Source: Candidatus Poribacteria bacterium | GTDB lineage: Bacteria; Poribacteria; WGA-4E; GCA-2687025 | Assembly: GCA_028818695.1 (NCBI GenBank) | Contig: JAPPNK010000029.1 | Coordinates: 1-64,000 of the forward strand | Length of the DNA: 64,000 nt | Direction: 5' to 3' | Shown: in pieces, positions 42,987 through 51,429 of the stretch | Layout of the letters: each line of letters opens with the position of its first letter | How positions within the stretch are numbered: position 1 is the first letter of the stretch | Translations under genes and position numbers: made by a program | The notes under the pieces: generated by a model | The model's input: the letters and a program-made list of their open reading frames with translations, nothing else | What the model was told of the DNA's origin: nothing | The model's database searches: none

Positions 42987-43505
42987 CTAAGCCTTCTCCA
43001 AAAAAACCGAATCCTCATGTATCGTCGCCTTAAAGTTCAGCAGCGGCCGATTTGCAGGTCCGACGATCACCTGTCCGTCCAATCCAAACTGCGACCCGTG
43101 GCAGGGGCATTCTAGCCGTTCTCGGTTCGCGTTGTAGGCGCTGACGCACTGCGCGTGGGTGCAGAGCGCCGTGTTCGCCGCGACCTCCTCCTCCGAGACG
43201 CGCGCGAGAAGGATCGTCTCGTTGCCGCGCCCGTTGTTGTCGGTTCCGAGCTCCATGAGAACGGCGGCGTCCTTCACCTCCTGCGTCCCTCCGACCTGTT
43301 TCAGCTGCGCCGACATCTTCACCTCAACGCCTGGGGGCGTCTCGCCGGTTGTCGGGGGGTCGGGGTCTATCGGAGGCGGTGTAGGCGTCGGGTCGGGGTC
43401 TGTCGGCGAGGCGCCGTCTCCGCATCCAACCCAGCCCAAGATCGCCAAGACCGCTCCGCTCTGAAGAAACCGCCGCCGCGTCGTCTCGTTTCTGTTTTCG
43501 CTCAT
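42987..43505 (-). CDS. Tat-exported Rieske [2Fe-2S] lipoprotein
   Basis: With the ATG at 43505 the product has 172 residues. The amino end has a twin-arginine signal (RRRFLQSGAVLAILG) that runs into a lipobox-like LGWVGC, so it is probably folded in the cytoplasm, exported by Tat and lipid-anchored. A Pro/Thr/Asp-rich spacer follows (TDPDPTPTPPPIDPDPP). The Rieske domain has both cluster motifs, CTHAQC (CxH) and CPCHGSQF (CxxH), with the usual loop Cys in each. It could pass electrons in the periplasm as part of an unidentified oxidoreductase chain. It lies 41 bases downstream of the VWA gene on the same strand; the frame can also start at 43577, overlapping that gene. Confidence 0.87.
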   Translation of the reverse strand: MSENRNETTRRRFLQSGAVLAILGWVGCGDGASPTDPDPTPTPPPIDPDPPTTGETPPGVEVKMSAQLKQVGGTQEVKDAAVLMELGTDNNGRGNETILLARVSEEEVAANTALCTHAQCVSAYNANRERLECPCHGSQFGLDGQVIVGPANRPLLNFKATIHEDSVFLEKA

Positions 43506-43546
43506 GTACTTGTTTCCGCTCCTGTCTTTCTGATCTTTCAAAAGGT

Positions 43547-44632
43547 TTAGAGGCTCAAATTTTTGATTGGAATCCATATGCCGCCCGTCTGCGCCGCCAG
43601 CGAACGCTGAAACGGTTCATCGATCCCGATCACATCGACCGTGATGCGCGACCGGTACAAAGCCCCCATGACCGCCGAGCTCTTGTAGTCGCCGCCCGCC
43701 GCCTCGTCCGTCACAAACACAAAACGGCGCGACGACCCCTTCCGAAACTTCACCTCGCCAATCGACTTCATGATCGCGTTCAAACTTTTTTCGCCGCCGC
43801 TGCACTGCACCTTGCGCAGCTCCTTGCGCACCTTCTCCACATCTGAGGTCAATTTCATAAATTTCATCGATTCCTTCATCAGCGGCTGGCGCGTATGGAA
43901 GGTCACGATACCGATCTGAAAGTCGAGGCTGCCCCTCTCCAAAACGGACGCCATCTCTTCAAGGCGGCGCGCGACCGCATAGATGTTGTCCTGCATGCTT
44001 CGGCTGATGTCCAGCAGAAAGATGACGTCAACCGGCCCGTCTCCATCGCTTTTTTTGATCATCTCCTCGGCGATCATGCGAAGGGGGCTTTTCGGCGCTT
44101 CGATTTCCGTGTTTTCGTCCGACAAGCCGTTGGACTGGATCAGCTGCCCAAGACCGCTGCCGGTTCCTTTTCCAGGGCGCCGCCCCGCTCCTTCTCCGCG
44201 TCCGCTGGTTGCGGCTCCCCTTGAGGCGCTGCGCGTTCCAGACGGCGCCTTATTCACATCGGCAGAAAGAGCCGACAGTTGAAATTCGGTCGACTTCGCG
44301 TCCGGCAGCGCCGCGTCGGTGCGCATCTTCATCGGGCGGGACGGGGTCGGCGTCGGAGGCGCGAGCGTCGGCGCATGCAGGGAGGCTCCTGCTATGTTTT
44401 CTTTGCGGAATTTGGGCCGCGCCGTCTCTTTGCGCATCTTCAGTCGGCGCGCCGCCGGCGTCAGAGAACGTTTTTCGGGCTGAATCAGCTCTGCGGCGAT
44501 TCCGCCCTCCGTTTTGATATGCTCGTGGACCTGCAGACTCGCCAGACCGATTAGCAGCAGCGCATGAAAGACAAACGACGCCATTAACGCGACGCGCCCC
44601 GCTGACGGATTCTTTTGCGTTTCACTCCGCAT
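43547..44632 (-). CDS. TonB-like anchored von Willebrand factor A protein
   Basis: The 361-residue product has an N-terminal membrane segment (residues 13-33, VALMASFVFHALLLIGLASL), then a basic Pro-rich stretch like the periplasmic arm of TonB, a Gly/Ser/Arg linker and a C-terminal VWA domain. The MIDAS residues are present: DISRS (DxSxS), the Thr in IVTFHTRQ and the Asp in FVFVTDEAAGGD. Thus it probably binds a metal and a partner protein outside the inner membrane. GGAGGATATCGT precedes the ATG at 44632. The Rieske gene follows; a functional link between the two is possible but not shown. Confidence 0.82.
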   Translation of the reverse strand: MRSETQKNPSAGRVALMASFVFHALLLIGLASLQVHEHIKTEGGIAAELIQPEKRSLTPAARRLKMRKETARPKFRKENIAGASLHAPTLAPPTPTPSRPMKMRTDAALPDAKSTEFQLSALSADVNKAPSGTRSASRGAATSGRGEGAGRRPGKGTGSGLGQLIQSNGLSDENTEIEAPKSPLRMIAEEMIKKSDGDGPVDVIFLLDISRSMQDNIYAVARRLEEMASVLERGSLDFQIGIVTFHTRQPLMKESMKFMKLTSDVEKVRKELRKVQCSGGEKSLNAIMKSIGEVKFRKGSSRRFVFVTDEAAGGDYKSSAVMGALYRSRITVDVIGIDEPFQRSLAAQTGGIWIPIKNLSL

Positions 44633-44857
44633 ACGATATCCTCCGAACATTTATGCTGTACCCTATTACAGGATACAGCTCAAAGCGGGCAAACGCAACC
44701 AGAGCTTTGAAGGCAAGCGCCTTAGCTGGGACAACGCTGGACGTAAACGCCTCCCCGCCAAAGCGTCGTCTGCCGCCGCTCAACATGTTGACGTGCGCCT
44801 CCATAAACGGTATTCTTTTGGCGCGCATCGGAAATCATCATAGCGGGAAGGGCGCGC

Positions 44858-45697
44858 GTGGCTAAAAAATACACTCGTCAACAAATGCTTGACCGCCTAC
44901 ATGCCCAACTGAGCGCCGGCAAGGCTCTCATCGGCGCAGGCGCAGGAACAGGCATCTCTGCCAAATTCATTGAGCGCGGCGGAGCCGATTTTATCATCAT
45001 CTACAACTCAGGGCGGTTTCGTATGGCGGGCGTCGCTTCGCCTGCCGGGCTGCTTGCATACGGCAACGCAAACGACATCATGATGGAGATGGGCGAGCGG
45101 GAAGTGCTGCCTGTCGCGCGCGAAATACCGGTCATCGCCGGCGTGAATGGCTCCGATCCAACGCGCGAAATGGAACCGTTTTTGCGCAAGGTGAACGCTC
45201 TCAACTTCACCGGCGTCAACAACTTCCCAACCGTCGGCGCCTTCGACGGCGAATTCCGCGTCACCCTAGAGGAAGTCGGCCTCGGATACTACACCGAAGT
45301 GGAAATGATACGACTGGCGCATGAGCAGGACATGTTCACCATCCCCTATGTTTACGATGAACAGCAGGCGCGCGATATGACAAACGCGGGCGCGGACGCG
45401 CTCATCGCCCATGTCGGCACCACGACCGGCGGAAGCATCGGCGCCCGCACGGCTGTAACGCATGACGAGGCGGCTGACATCACGCGCCGAATCTTGGAAG
45501 CTGCGCGCGGGATTCGAGAATCGGTTCTGATCCTGACCCACGGCGGTCCGACCGAAACCCCCGACGACGTCCAGTATATCGTCGAGAAATCAGGCGCGGA
45601 CGGGTTTGTCGGCGCCTCCACGATTGAGCGCTTAGCGACCGAACCGGCGATCAAGGCGCGGACCGAAGAGCTGAAACAGGTTCGCGTTTCCTCTTGA
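44858..45697 (+). CDS. Phosphoenolpyruvate hydrolase-like TIM-barrel protein
   Basis: The 279-residue protein starts at GTG (GGGAAGG 8 bases upstream) and matches the PEP-hydrolase-like family (TIM-barrel_signal_trans, Pfam PF09370). Typical features are GAGAGTGISAKFIERGGAD and FIIIYNSGRFRMAG near the first strand, VIAGVNGSDPTREM, GVNNFPTVGAFDG and the glycine-rich phosphate-binding end (DGFVGASTIERL). Many of these proteins are encoded beside sugar or aromatic-degradation genes and may hydrolyse or isomerise small carboxylates. Its stop overlaps the TTG start of the transporter gene (TTGA), so production of the enzyme and of the transporter is linked. Confidence 0.85.
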   Translation: MAKKYTRQQMLDRLHAQLSAGKALIGAGAGTGISAKFIERGGADFIIIYNSGRFRMAGVASPAGLLAYGNANDIMMEMGEREVLPVAREIPVIAGVNGSDPTREMEPFLRKVNALNFTGVNNFPTVGAFDGEFRVTLEEVGLGYYTEVEMIRLAHEQDMFTIPYVYDEQQARDMTNAGADALIAHVGTTTGGSIGARTAVTHDEAADITRRILEAARGIRESVLILTHGGPTETPDDVQYIVEKSGADGFVGASTIERLATEPAIKARTEELKQVRVSS

Positions 45698-48147
45698 AAT
45701 TGATGAGGCTTGCGCTCGCTCTCTTCTGTTGCGCGTTCTTGCCCGCGGCGGCTCTTGCCGAGACGGACGAATCTTTAGAGCCGATTGAGCTGGTCGTTTG
45801 GGGGCTTGGAGAAGGCGAATCGCAGATTGGGCGAGTCGCCGCGATGGACGAATTTGAACGCCGCTGGAACGCCGACTCGTCGCGCCCGCCGTTGAAGATC
45901 GTCAAGTCGGTTCAAGGCGGACGCATGAATCCGCAGCGTCTCATGACCGCCATCGCGGGCGGCGCGCCGCCGGATGTTGTCAATCAAGACCGCTTTTCTA
46001 TCGGCGGATGGGCGTCGCGCGGCGCCTTTCTTCCGCTCAACCCGTTTATGGAAGCGGACGACAAAACGGACCCGCTTTCTGTTCGCAGAGAGGATTACTT
46101 CAAAGCGTGCTGGGAGGAGGCGGTTTATGAAGGAAACGTCTATGCCGTCCCGAACAGCTCGGACGCGCGCGTTCTTTTTTACAACATGGACCTCCTTGAG
46201 GCGGCGGGTTATGTGGACGAACAGGGAAGGGCGAAGCCGCCGAAAACATGGGCGGAGTTGAAAGAGTATGCCGTTCGGTTGACCGTAGAAGACGCGGACG
46301 GCAGCTATGAGCGGATCGGGTTTATTCCAAACTACGGAAACAGCTGGCTGTATCTCTACGGATGGCAGAACGAGGGCAGGTTCATGAGCGCGGACGGGGA
46401 GACCTGCACATTGGACGATCCGCGCATCGTGGAGGCGCTGGAGTATATGAAGGAGGTTTACGAGGCGCTGGGGGGGCGGGCGGCGGTTGAATCGTTCATC
46501 TCCGTTTTTCAAGCGGGGGCTTTGGATCCGTTTTTGAACGGCAAGGTGGCTATGAAGATCGACACGAACGGGTTTATGGGAACCGTCGCGCGCTGGCGCC
46601 CCGATCTGCGTTTTGGCGTCGCGCCGGCTCCGCGCCCCGAAGCGTACGCCGATGAGCCTCTCACCTGGTCGGGCGGTTTTTCATGGGCAATTCCGCGCGG
46701 AGCGAAGCATCCGGACGCCGCCTGGCAGTTTATACGATGGATGAGCGGCGTTGAGGCGGCTAAGATCGAAAATCTGGCGCTTCAGCGGTACAACAAGGCG
46801 CGCGGCCGCCTCTATGTCCCCGGCATATCCGCCAACGCGCGCGTCAATGAATGGACGCTCGGCAACATTGTCGAAAACAGCCGCGAGCTAGAGCTGCACG
46901 GATTCGCCGAACATTACAAAACATGCGTACGGCTGATGCGCTACAGCCGCTTCCGCCCTGTGACGCCGGTCGGACAGCTGCTTTGGGATGAACATCGCCG
47001 CGCCTTCGACCGCGCCACGCTCTCCCCGCGGCAGTTCACGCCGCAGAAGGCTCTCGAAATCGGCGCAAATGAAACGCAGCGCGAACTGATACGACTAAAA
47101 CAGAGCAGAGAACGCAATCCGATGTATTGGACAATCGCCGTGCCGCTCCTGCTGCTCGCCGTCGGAATCGGCGCGGCGCTCGTCTTCGCAAGAGGGCATG
47201 CCGCTCGACAACAGGCGCTGCGCCCAGACGCCAAACGGGAGGCGTTCGCTGGCTATCTCTTCGCGTCGCCATGGATCTTCGGCTTCCTGCTGTTGACGGT
47301 CGGGCCCGTCAGCGCGTCGATACTTCTCAGCTTCACCGAATACGACGCCCTGAACCCAGCCAAGTTTGCGGGTTTGGATAACTACGTCTATTTGACAACC
47401 AAAGACCCTGTCTTTTGGAAATCGCTCGGAAACACGGCGTATATGGCGCTGGCGGTTCCGTTGGGAATGGCGGTCGGGCTTGCGCTGGCAATGCTGTTGA
47501 GCGCAGAAACGCGCGGCTCCGCGGCGTATCGAACCTTTTTCTACCTGCCCGCTGTCGTCCCTGTCGTCGCCAGCTCCATTCTCTGGGTGTGGGTCCTGAA
47601 TCCGAATAGCGGGCTGCTCAACACGGCGCTTCAGTTTGTCGGCCTTGACGGCATGGCGGAATCGGCGGCGAGACGGTTCGGCGCGGACGGGCTGTTCTGG
47701 CTTCAAGAAGAATCGCTCGCCAAACCGGCGATCGTGCTGATGGGACTATGGAGCGCCGGTTCCAGCATGGTGATCTGGCTCGCAGGTTTGAAAAGCGTTC
47801 CGAAGCAGCTGTACGAGGCGGCGGAGATCGACGGCGCGGGGCGCATCGCCCGATTCATTCGAATCACATTGCCGATGCTGACCCCGTATATCTTCTTCAA
47901 CCTTGTCATGGGAATCATCGGCGCCTTTCAGATTTTCACACAGGCATATGTAATGACAGAAGGCGGGCCGGCGGACTCGACGCTCTTCTATGTGTACTAT
48001 CTCTTCAACAACGCCTTCCGTTACTTTCGAATGGGGTACGCTTCTGCGATGGCGTGGATCCTGTTCGGCATTATTCTCATTTTGACGCTCATTCAGTTCA
48101 AGCTCGCCCCGCGCTGGGTTCACTATGGATCGAGCGACTCTTCATGA
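45694..48147 (+). CDS. Sugar ABC transporter: binding protein fused to MalF-type permease
   Basis: The 817-residue product joins two proteins normally made apart. Residues 1-22 are a signal peptide. Residues about 30-450 are a family 1 sugar-binding protein (LVVWGLGEGESQIGRV, AVPNSSDARVLFYNMDLLEAAGY, WQFIRWMSGVEAAKIE). After a helical linker and one membrane segment (485-502) comes a CUT1 inner-membrane permease: six hydrophobic segments from GYLFASPWIFGFLLL on, with the ATPase-docking EAA loop EAAEIDGAGRIARFIRITLP near residue 710. The binding domain is therefore tethered to the membrane. TTG start at 45694 overlaps the previous stop; an ATG three codons on is an alternative. The stop overlaps the next permease gene's start (ATGA). 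Confidence 0.9.
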   Translation: MKLMRLALALFCCAFLPAAALAETDESLEPIELVVWGLGEGESQIGRVAAMDEFERRWNADSSRPPLKIVKSVQGGRMNPQRLMTAIAGGAPPDVVNQDRFSIGGWASRGAFLPLNPFMEADDKTDPLSVRREDYFKACWEEAVYEGNVYAVPNSSDARVLFYNMDLLEAAGYVDEQGRAKPPKTWAELKEYAVRLTVEDADGSYERIGFIPNYGNSWLYLYGWQNEGRFMSADGETCTLDDPRIVEALEYMKEVYEALGGRAAVESFISVFQAGALDPFLNGKVAMKIDTNGFMGTVARWRPDLRFGVAPAPRPEAYADEPLTWSGGFSWAIPRGAKHPDAAWQFIRWMSGVEAAKIENLALQRYNKARGRLYVPGISANARVNEWTLGNIVENSRELELHGFAEHYKTCVRLMRYSRFRPVTPVGQLLWDEHRRAFDRATLSPRQFTPQKALEIGANETQRELIRLKQSRERNPMYWTIAVPLLLLAVGIGAALVFARGHAARQQALRPDAKREAFAGYLFASPWIFGFLLLTVGPVSASILLSFTEYDALNPAKFAGLDNYVYLTTKDPVFWKSLGNTAYMALAVPLGMAVGLALAMLLSAETRGSAAYRTFFYLPAVVPVVASSILWVWVLNPNSGLLNTALQFVGLDGMAESAARRFGADGLFWLQEESLAKPAIVLMGLWSAGSSMVIWLAGLKSVPKQLYEAAEIDGAGRIARFIRITLPMLTPYIFFNLVMGIIGAFQIFTQAYVMTEGGPADSTLFYVYYLFNNAFRYFRMGYASAMAWILFGIILILTLIQFKLAPRWVHYGSSDSS

Positions 48148-49811
48148 ACAGGGCAAGGTTGAAACGCGCGGCGCAGCATGCGGTTCTCATCTTCGGATCG
48201 GTTCTTTTTGCGCTTCCGTTTATCTGGCTTGTCTCGACCAGCTTGAAATGGGACAGGGAGCTGTTCATGGAGCCGTCCAGCTGGTTCGACAGGCTGCGCC
48301 CGCGTCTGCCGTACCGCGTCTTGAGGACGCCTTACATCGCTGAACGCGACACGCTGCCGTTTCAAAAACCATCGTCGATGGATGAAAGAAAATGGCAGGC
48401 GCTGAGAGGAAGCCTTGAGTCGCTGCTGTGGGAAGAGGCGCAGCAGGTTCTGACGCGGCGCGACTATCCCGACGCGGCGCGCAACGCTCTTCGAACGCAT
48501 ATCGCCCGCGACCTGTGGAGACAAATTGCCGCCGAAAAGCCGAAAGCGCTCTGGAACAAATCGGAGGAGCGGATCAAGGCGGAGATTGCGAACAGCGTCT
48601 CTTATGAAAAGATTGAAAGCGCATGGAACCGATTGTACCGGTCGATTCGTCTTGGAACGCCTTCGGTTCAGAGCATCGACCGAAGCGAGTATAAAGCGGA
48701 GGACGGAAAATGGAGCGCGTCTCGGGGCGGTTCGCTCATTTCTCCGCGCGAAACGCTCAGGTCCGCCCAAGAAATATGGACAGACTATCAACGCGCCCCT
48801 GCGCCTCCGTACGCCTCATACTATGCATATGAGATCGACTCGCCTGTTCAGTCGAGCGATCTGCGGGCGGTCATTGTCCCGATACGCGCGGATGAATCGT
48901 ACCATCATTTCACCGCCGAGGTTGTGGCGGGCGGCGAGACCTACGTCAGCAAGAAGCCGTTCATACTCCAAAACTACGGCTGGAACGAGACGCTGTTTCA
49001 GCTGCAGGGAGAGCCGTCGGACAGGGAGGCGATACCCCTTGAAAAGGCTGACAGGGCTTCTTCGGTTGGGAAGTCTGGGCGCGCGAAGATTGTGTTGACG
49101 CTGCACCGAGCTCCGTATCTGCTGGCGGCGTACCGCAAATTTTCCCGCAACTACTCTGAGGCGTCGTCGTTTGTCAGCTTTTGGCGTTATGTGTTGAACA
49201 CGGCAATTGTGACGGCGTTGAGCGTCGCAGCGCAACTGCTGTCCTGTTCGTTGGCAGCGTATGCGTTTGCGCGTCTGCGCTGGCCGGGGCGCGACAAGCT
49301 CTTTTTCCTGCTCATCTGTACCATGATGCTTCCGCCGCAGGTGACGATGGTTCCGCTGTTTATTCTGGCGCGGAATCTGGGGCTGTATGACACGCTGCAT
49401 CCGCTGTGGGGGACATCGCTGTTTGGGAGCGCGTTTTTTATTTTTCTGATGCGGCAATTTTTACTGGGCGCGCCGCGCGACCTTGAAGACGCCGCAAAGC
49501 TGGACGGATGCGGCTTCTTCGGGCTGTATTGGCGCGTCATACTTCCGCTGGTGAAACCGGCGCTTGCCGCCGTCGCCGTCCTGCAGTTCATGGGCGCGTG
49601 GAACGACTTTTTATCCCCGCTCATCTATATCAGCAGCGAAAGCAAAATGACCTTGTCGCTGGGTCTTCAACTGTTCGAATCGACGCACGGAGCCGAGTAT
49701 GGAATGCTCATGGCAGCTTCGACGGTCATGACGCTGCCGGTTGCGGCGCTCTTCTTCTTTGCGCAGCGGTATTTCATTCAAGGCATCGCGCTAACAGGCA
49801 TCCGCGGCTAA
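48144..49811 (+). CDS. MalG-type sugar permease with a large extracytoplasmic insertion
   Basis: The 555-residue protein is almost twice the usual length (about 280). Residues 12-33 form the first membrane helix (AVLIFGSVLFALPFIWLVSTSLKW). The canonical sequence resumes at FSRNYSEASSFVSFWRYVLNT near residue 340, followed by five helices and the EAA loop EDAAKLDGCGFFGLYWRVILP. The ~300 residues between, which are normally about 40 and face the periplasm, contain a helical half (48-180, rich in Arg and Glu) and a more beta-like half (TAEVVAGGETYVSKKPFILQ). I recognise no family in the insertion. The start at 48144 overlaps the previous stop in ATGA; the longer frame is antisense-like noise. Confidence 0.9.
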   Translation: MNRARLKRAAQHAVLIFGSVLFALPFIWLVSTSLKWDRELFMEPSSWFDRLRPRLPYRVLRTPYIAERDTLPFQKPSSMDERKWQALRGSLESLLWEEAQQVLTRRDYPDAARNALRTHIARDLWRQIAAEKPKALWNKSEERIKAEIANSVSYEKIESAWNRLYRSIRLGTPSVQSIDRSEYKAEDGKWSASRGGSLISPRETLRSAQEIWTDYQRAPAPPYASYYAYEIDSPVQSSDLRAVIVPIRADESYHHFTAEVVAGGETYVSKKPFILQNYGWNETLFQLQGEPSDREAIPLEKADRASSVGKSGRAKIVLTLHRAPYLLAAYRKFSRNYSEASSFVSFWRYVLNTAIVTALSVAAQLLSCSLAAYAFARLRWPGRDKLFFLLICTMMLPPQVTMVPLFILARNLGLYDTLHPLWGTSLFGSAFFIFLMRQFLLGAPRDLEDAAKLDGCGFFGLYWRVILPLVKPALAAVAVLQFMGAWNDFLSPLIYISSESKMTLSLGLQLFESTHGAEYGMLMAASTVMTLPVAALFFFAQRYFIQGIALTGIRG

Positions 49812-49851
49812 ATTCAAATCCCACCTGCAAGGCAGCGGACGAAGCGAAGGT

Positions 49852-49879
49852 TTGAGGAGATTGGCGGGCAGACTATACT
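49852..49879 (+). promoter_or_regulatory. Sigma-70 type promoter for the UbiA gene
   Basis: TTGAGG (49852-49857), 16 bases, TATACT (49874-49879), 54 bases before the start. Confidence 0.4.
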
Positions 49880-49933
49880 AATTACGGCGCGGACAAATGA
49901 ACGGACGGGGACAGGAAAGGGGCGGGCGAGGAG

Positions 49934-50857
49934 ATGCGGAGCAAAACAGGCGCCTATCTGGAGCTGATACGGTACCCGCTGCTGGCGATACCGATTGCGG
50001 CGTCGCTGCCGGGGATCGTTCTGGCGGCGGCGGAGGTCGGAATCAATTGGCGCGTCTTTGCGGCGCCGGCGACGGCGCTGTGCGGCTATTTCGCCGGTAT
50101 GATCAAGAACGACTACTTCCACCGCGAACATGACCGCGCCGCGAACCCCGACCGACCGCTTCCCTCCGGACGCGCCCGCCCCAAGACGGCGCATCGACTC
50201 GCCTCCGGGATGTATATCGCGTGCGTCCTGAGCGGCTTTGCGATGGGCTGGCGCGCCGGGCTGCTGACGATGTGCCTCGTCGCCGTGTCGCATTCGTATA
50301 ACGCCTATCTGAAAATGCGCGGCGTCTGGGGCAGCGTTGCGCTTCCGTTCGGCATCGCGCTGTTGAGCGTGTACGGGTCGGTGTGCGTGTCGGGGGGCGT
50401 CTCGCCGGGCGTCTGGTTCTGCTTTGCGACCATTTTTTTATACGACGCGGGCGTTCATATTATCAGCGCGTTTAAAGACATGGAGCGGGACAAAGCGCTG
50501 GGCGTTGTGACGACGCCGCTGCAGATTGGAGCGCGGCGCGCGATGGCTGTTTCGTGGATCTTGACGGCGGGGGCGTTTGCGGCCGCATTGACGTTCGCGC
50601 TGCGCGTCGGGTCGGCGGCGCAGGGGGCATGCGTCGGTTTGGCGTTTGCGGTCGCGGTTTGGACGCGGCTGCCGCTCCTGCGCGAGGCGTCGGAGAAGAA
50701 CGGGTATGCGGCGCTCAAAGGCTCCATGATCGGGGCGGCGCTGCTGTTTCCGTCGCCGATTGCGGGCGTCCTGCCGTTCTGGTGGGCGGCGGGGACGGTC
50801 GCTGCGCTGGCAGGGCTGACAGCGGTTCTGCTGGGGCGCAGCCGTCAGGAGGTGTGA
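49934..50857 (+). CDS. UbiA-family prenyltransferase
   Basis: The 307-residue membrane protein has eight or nine hydrophobic helices and both Asp-rich motifs of the UbiA superfamily. The first reads KNDYFHREHDRAANPDRPLP, an N-D...D...NPDRP variant, near residues 58-78; the second is ISAFKDMERDKALG near 175. It transfers an isoprenoid chain from a polyprenyl diphosphate to an acceptor at the inner membrane. The acceptor cannot be read from sequence; the nearby quinone or lipid genes that would decide it are missing. A CDP-alcohol phosphatidyltransferase gene, another lipid enzyme, converges on it with 16 bases between stops. Confidence 0.9.
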   Translation: MRSKTGAYLELIRYPLLAIPIAASLPGIVLAAAEVGINWRVFAAPATALCGYFAGMIKNDYFHREHDRAANPDRPLPSGRARPKTAHRLASGMYIACVLSGFAMGWRAGLLTMCLVAVSHSYNAYLKMRGVWGSVALPFGIALLSVYGSVCVSGGVSPGVWFCFATIFLYDAGVHIISAFKDMERDKALGVVTTPLQIGARRAMAVSWILTAGAFAAALTFALRVGSAAQGACVGLAFAVAVWTRLPLLREASEKNGYAALKGSMIGAALLFPSPIAGVLPFWWAAGTVAALAGLTAVLLGRSRQEV

Positions 50858-50873
50858 GGGCGGCGCAAGCGGC

Positions 50874-51425
50874 TCACTTTTCAAAGCGGACGGCAAGCCC
50901 GGCAACGGTCGGCGCGGCGCGCATCAAACAGACCGCCACCGCAACATAGGCGAAAGCCCGCCCCGCAGAGACCATCTCCAGCGCAAGAAAAGAGACCGCC
51001 AAAGCCTTGACGAGACCGTACCCGCCGCGGCTCCATACAGGATCGCATAGCGCGCGGCTCCATTCTGAATGAGAATGTTTGCGAAAGAGACCGGTTCCCA
51101 ATGTGCGTATTATGACAACGCCAGCGACCCAGAACGGCAGCGCGCCTTTAATGCCGAAATATATCCAGAATGTCCACTCAACGGCGCGGTCGGTTAACAC
51201 ATCTAGGCGCGCTCCATACGAAGAAGTCTCGCCAGAACAACGAGCGGCTTTCCCGTCCAGCGCGTCCGATAGAAACATGAGCGCGATCAACACAGCGGCG
51301 GCGATGCGCATCTCCAACTCCAGCAGCCAAACAGCGAACGGAATCGCCGCCATGCGAAACAATGTCAGCGCATTCGCGGTCGCGCGCCCATGACGCTCCA
51401 TCCAAGAGGAAAAGCGCGCTTTCAT
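50874..51425 (-). CDS. CDP-alcohol phosphatidyltransferase
   Basis: The 183-residue membrane enzyme shows the complete family motif: SDALDGKAARCSG followed by SSYGARLDVLTD, that is D..DG..AR........G...D...D. It exchanges CMP in a CDP-linked lipid for an alcohol, as in phosphatidylglycerol-phosphate or phosphatidylinositol synthesis; the alcohol cannot be inferred. It is the last gene of the sigma-54-controlled run, 4 bases after the STT3-like gene, so its product may prepare a lipid used by that enzyme. Confidence 0.9.
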   Translation of the reverse strand: MKARFSSWMERHGRATANALTLFRMAAIPFAVWLLELEMRIAAAVLIALMFLSDALDGKAARCSGETSSYGARLDVLTDRAVEWTFWIYFGIKGALPFWVAGVVIIRTLGTGLFRKHSHSEWSRALCDPVWSRGGYGLVKALAVSFLALEMVSAGRAFAYVAVAVCLMRAAPTVAGLAVRFEK

Positions 51426-51429
51426 ACGC

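Noticed and set aside
47748-48143. N-terminal extension of the MalG-type permease frame
   Set aside because: It overlaps the upstream permease in another phase; the ATGA joint at 48144 and a membrane helix right after it mark the real start.
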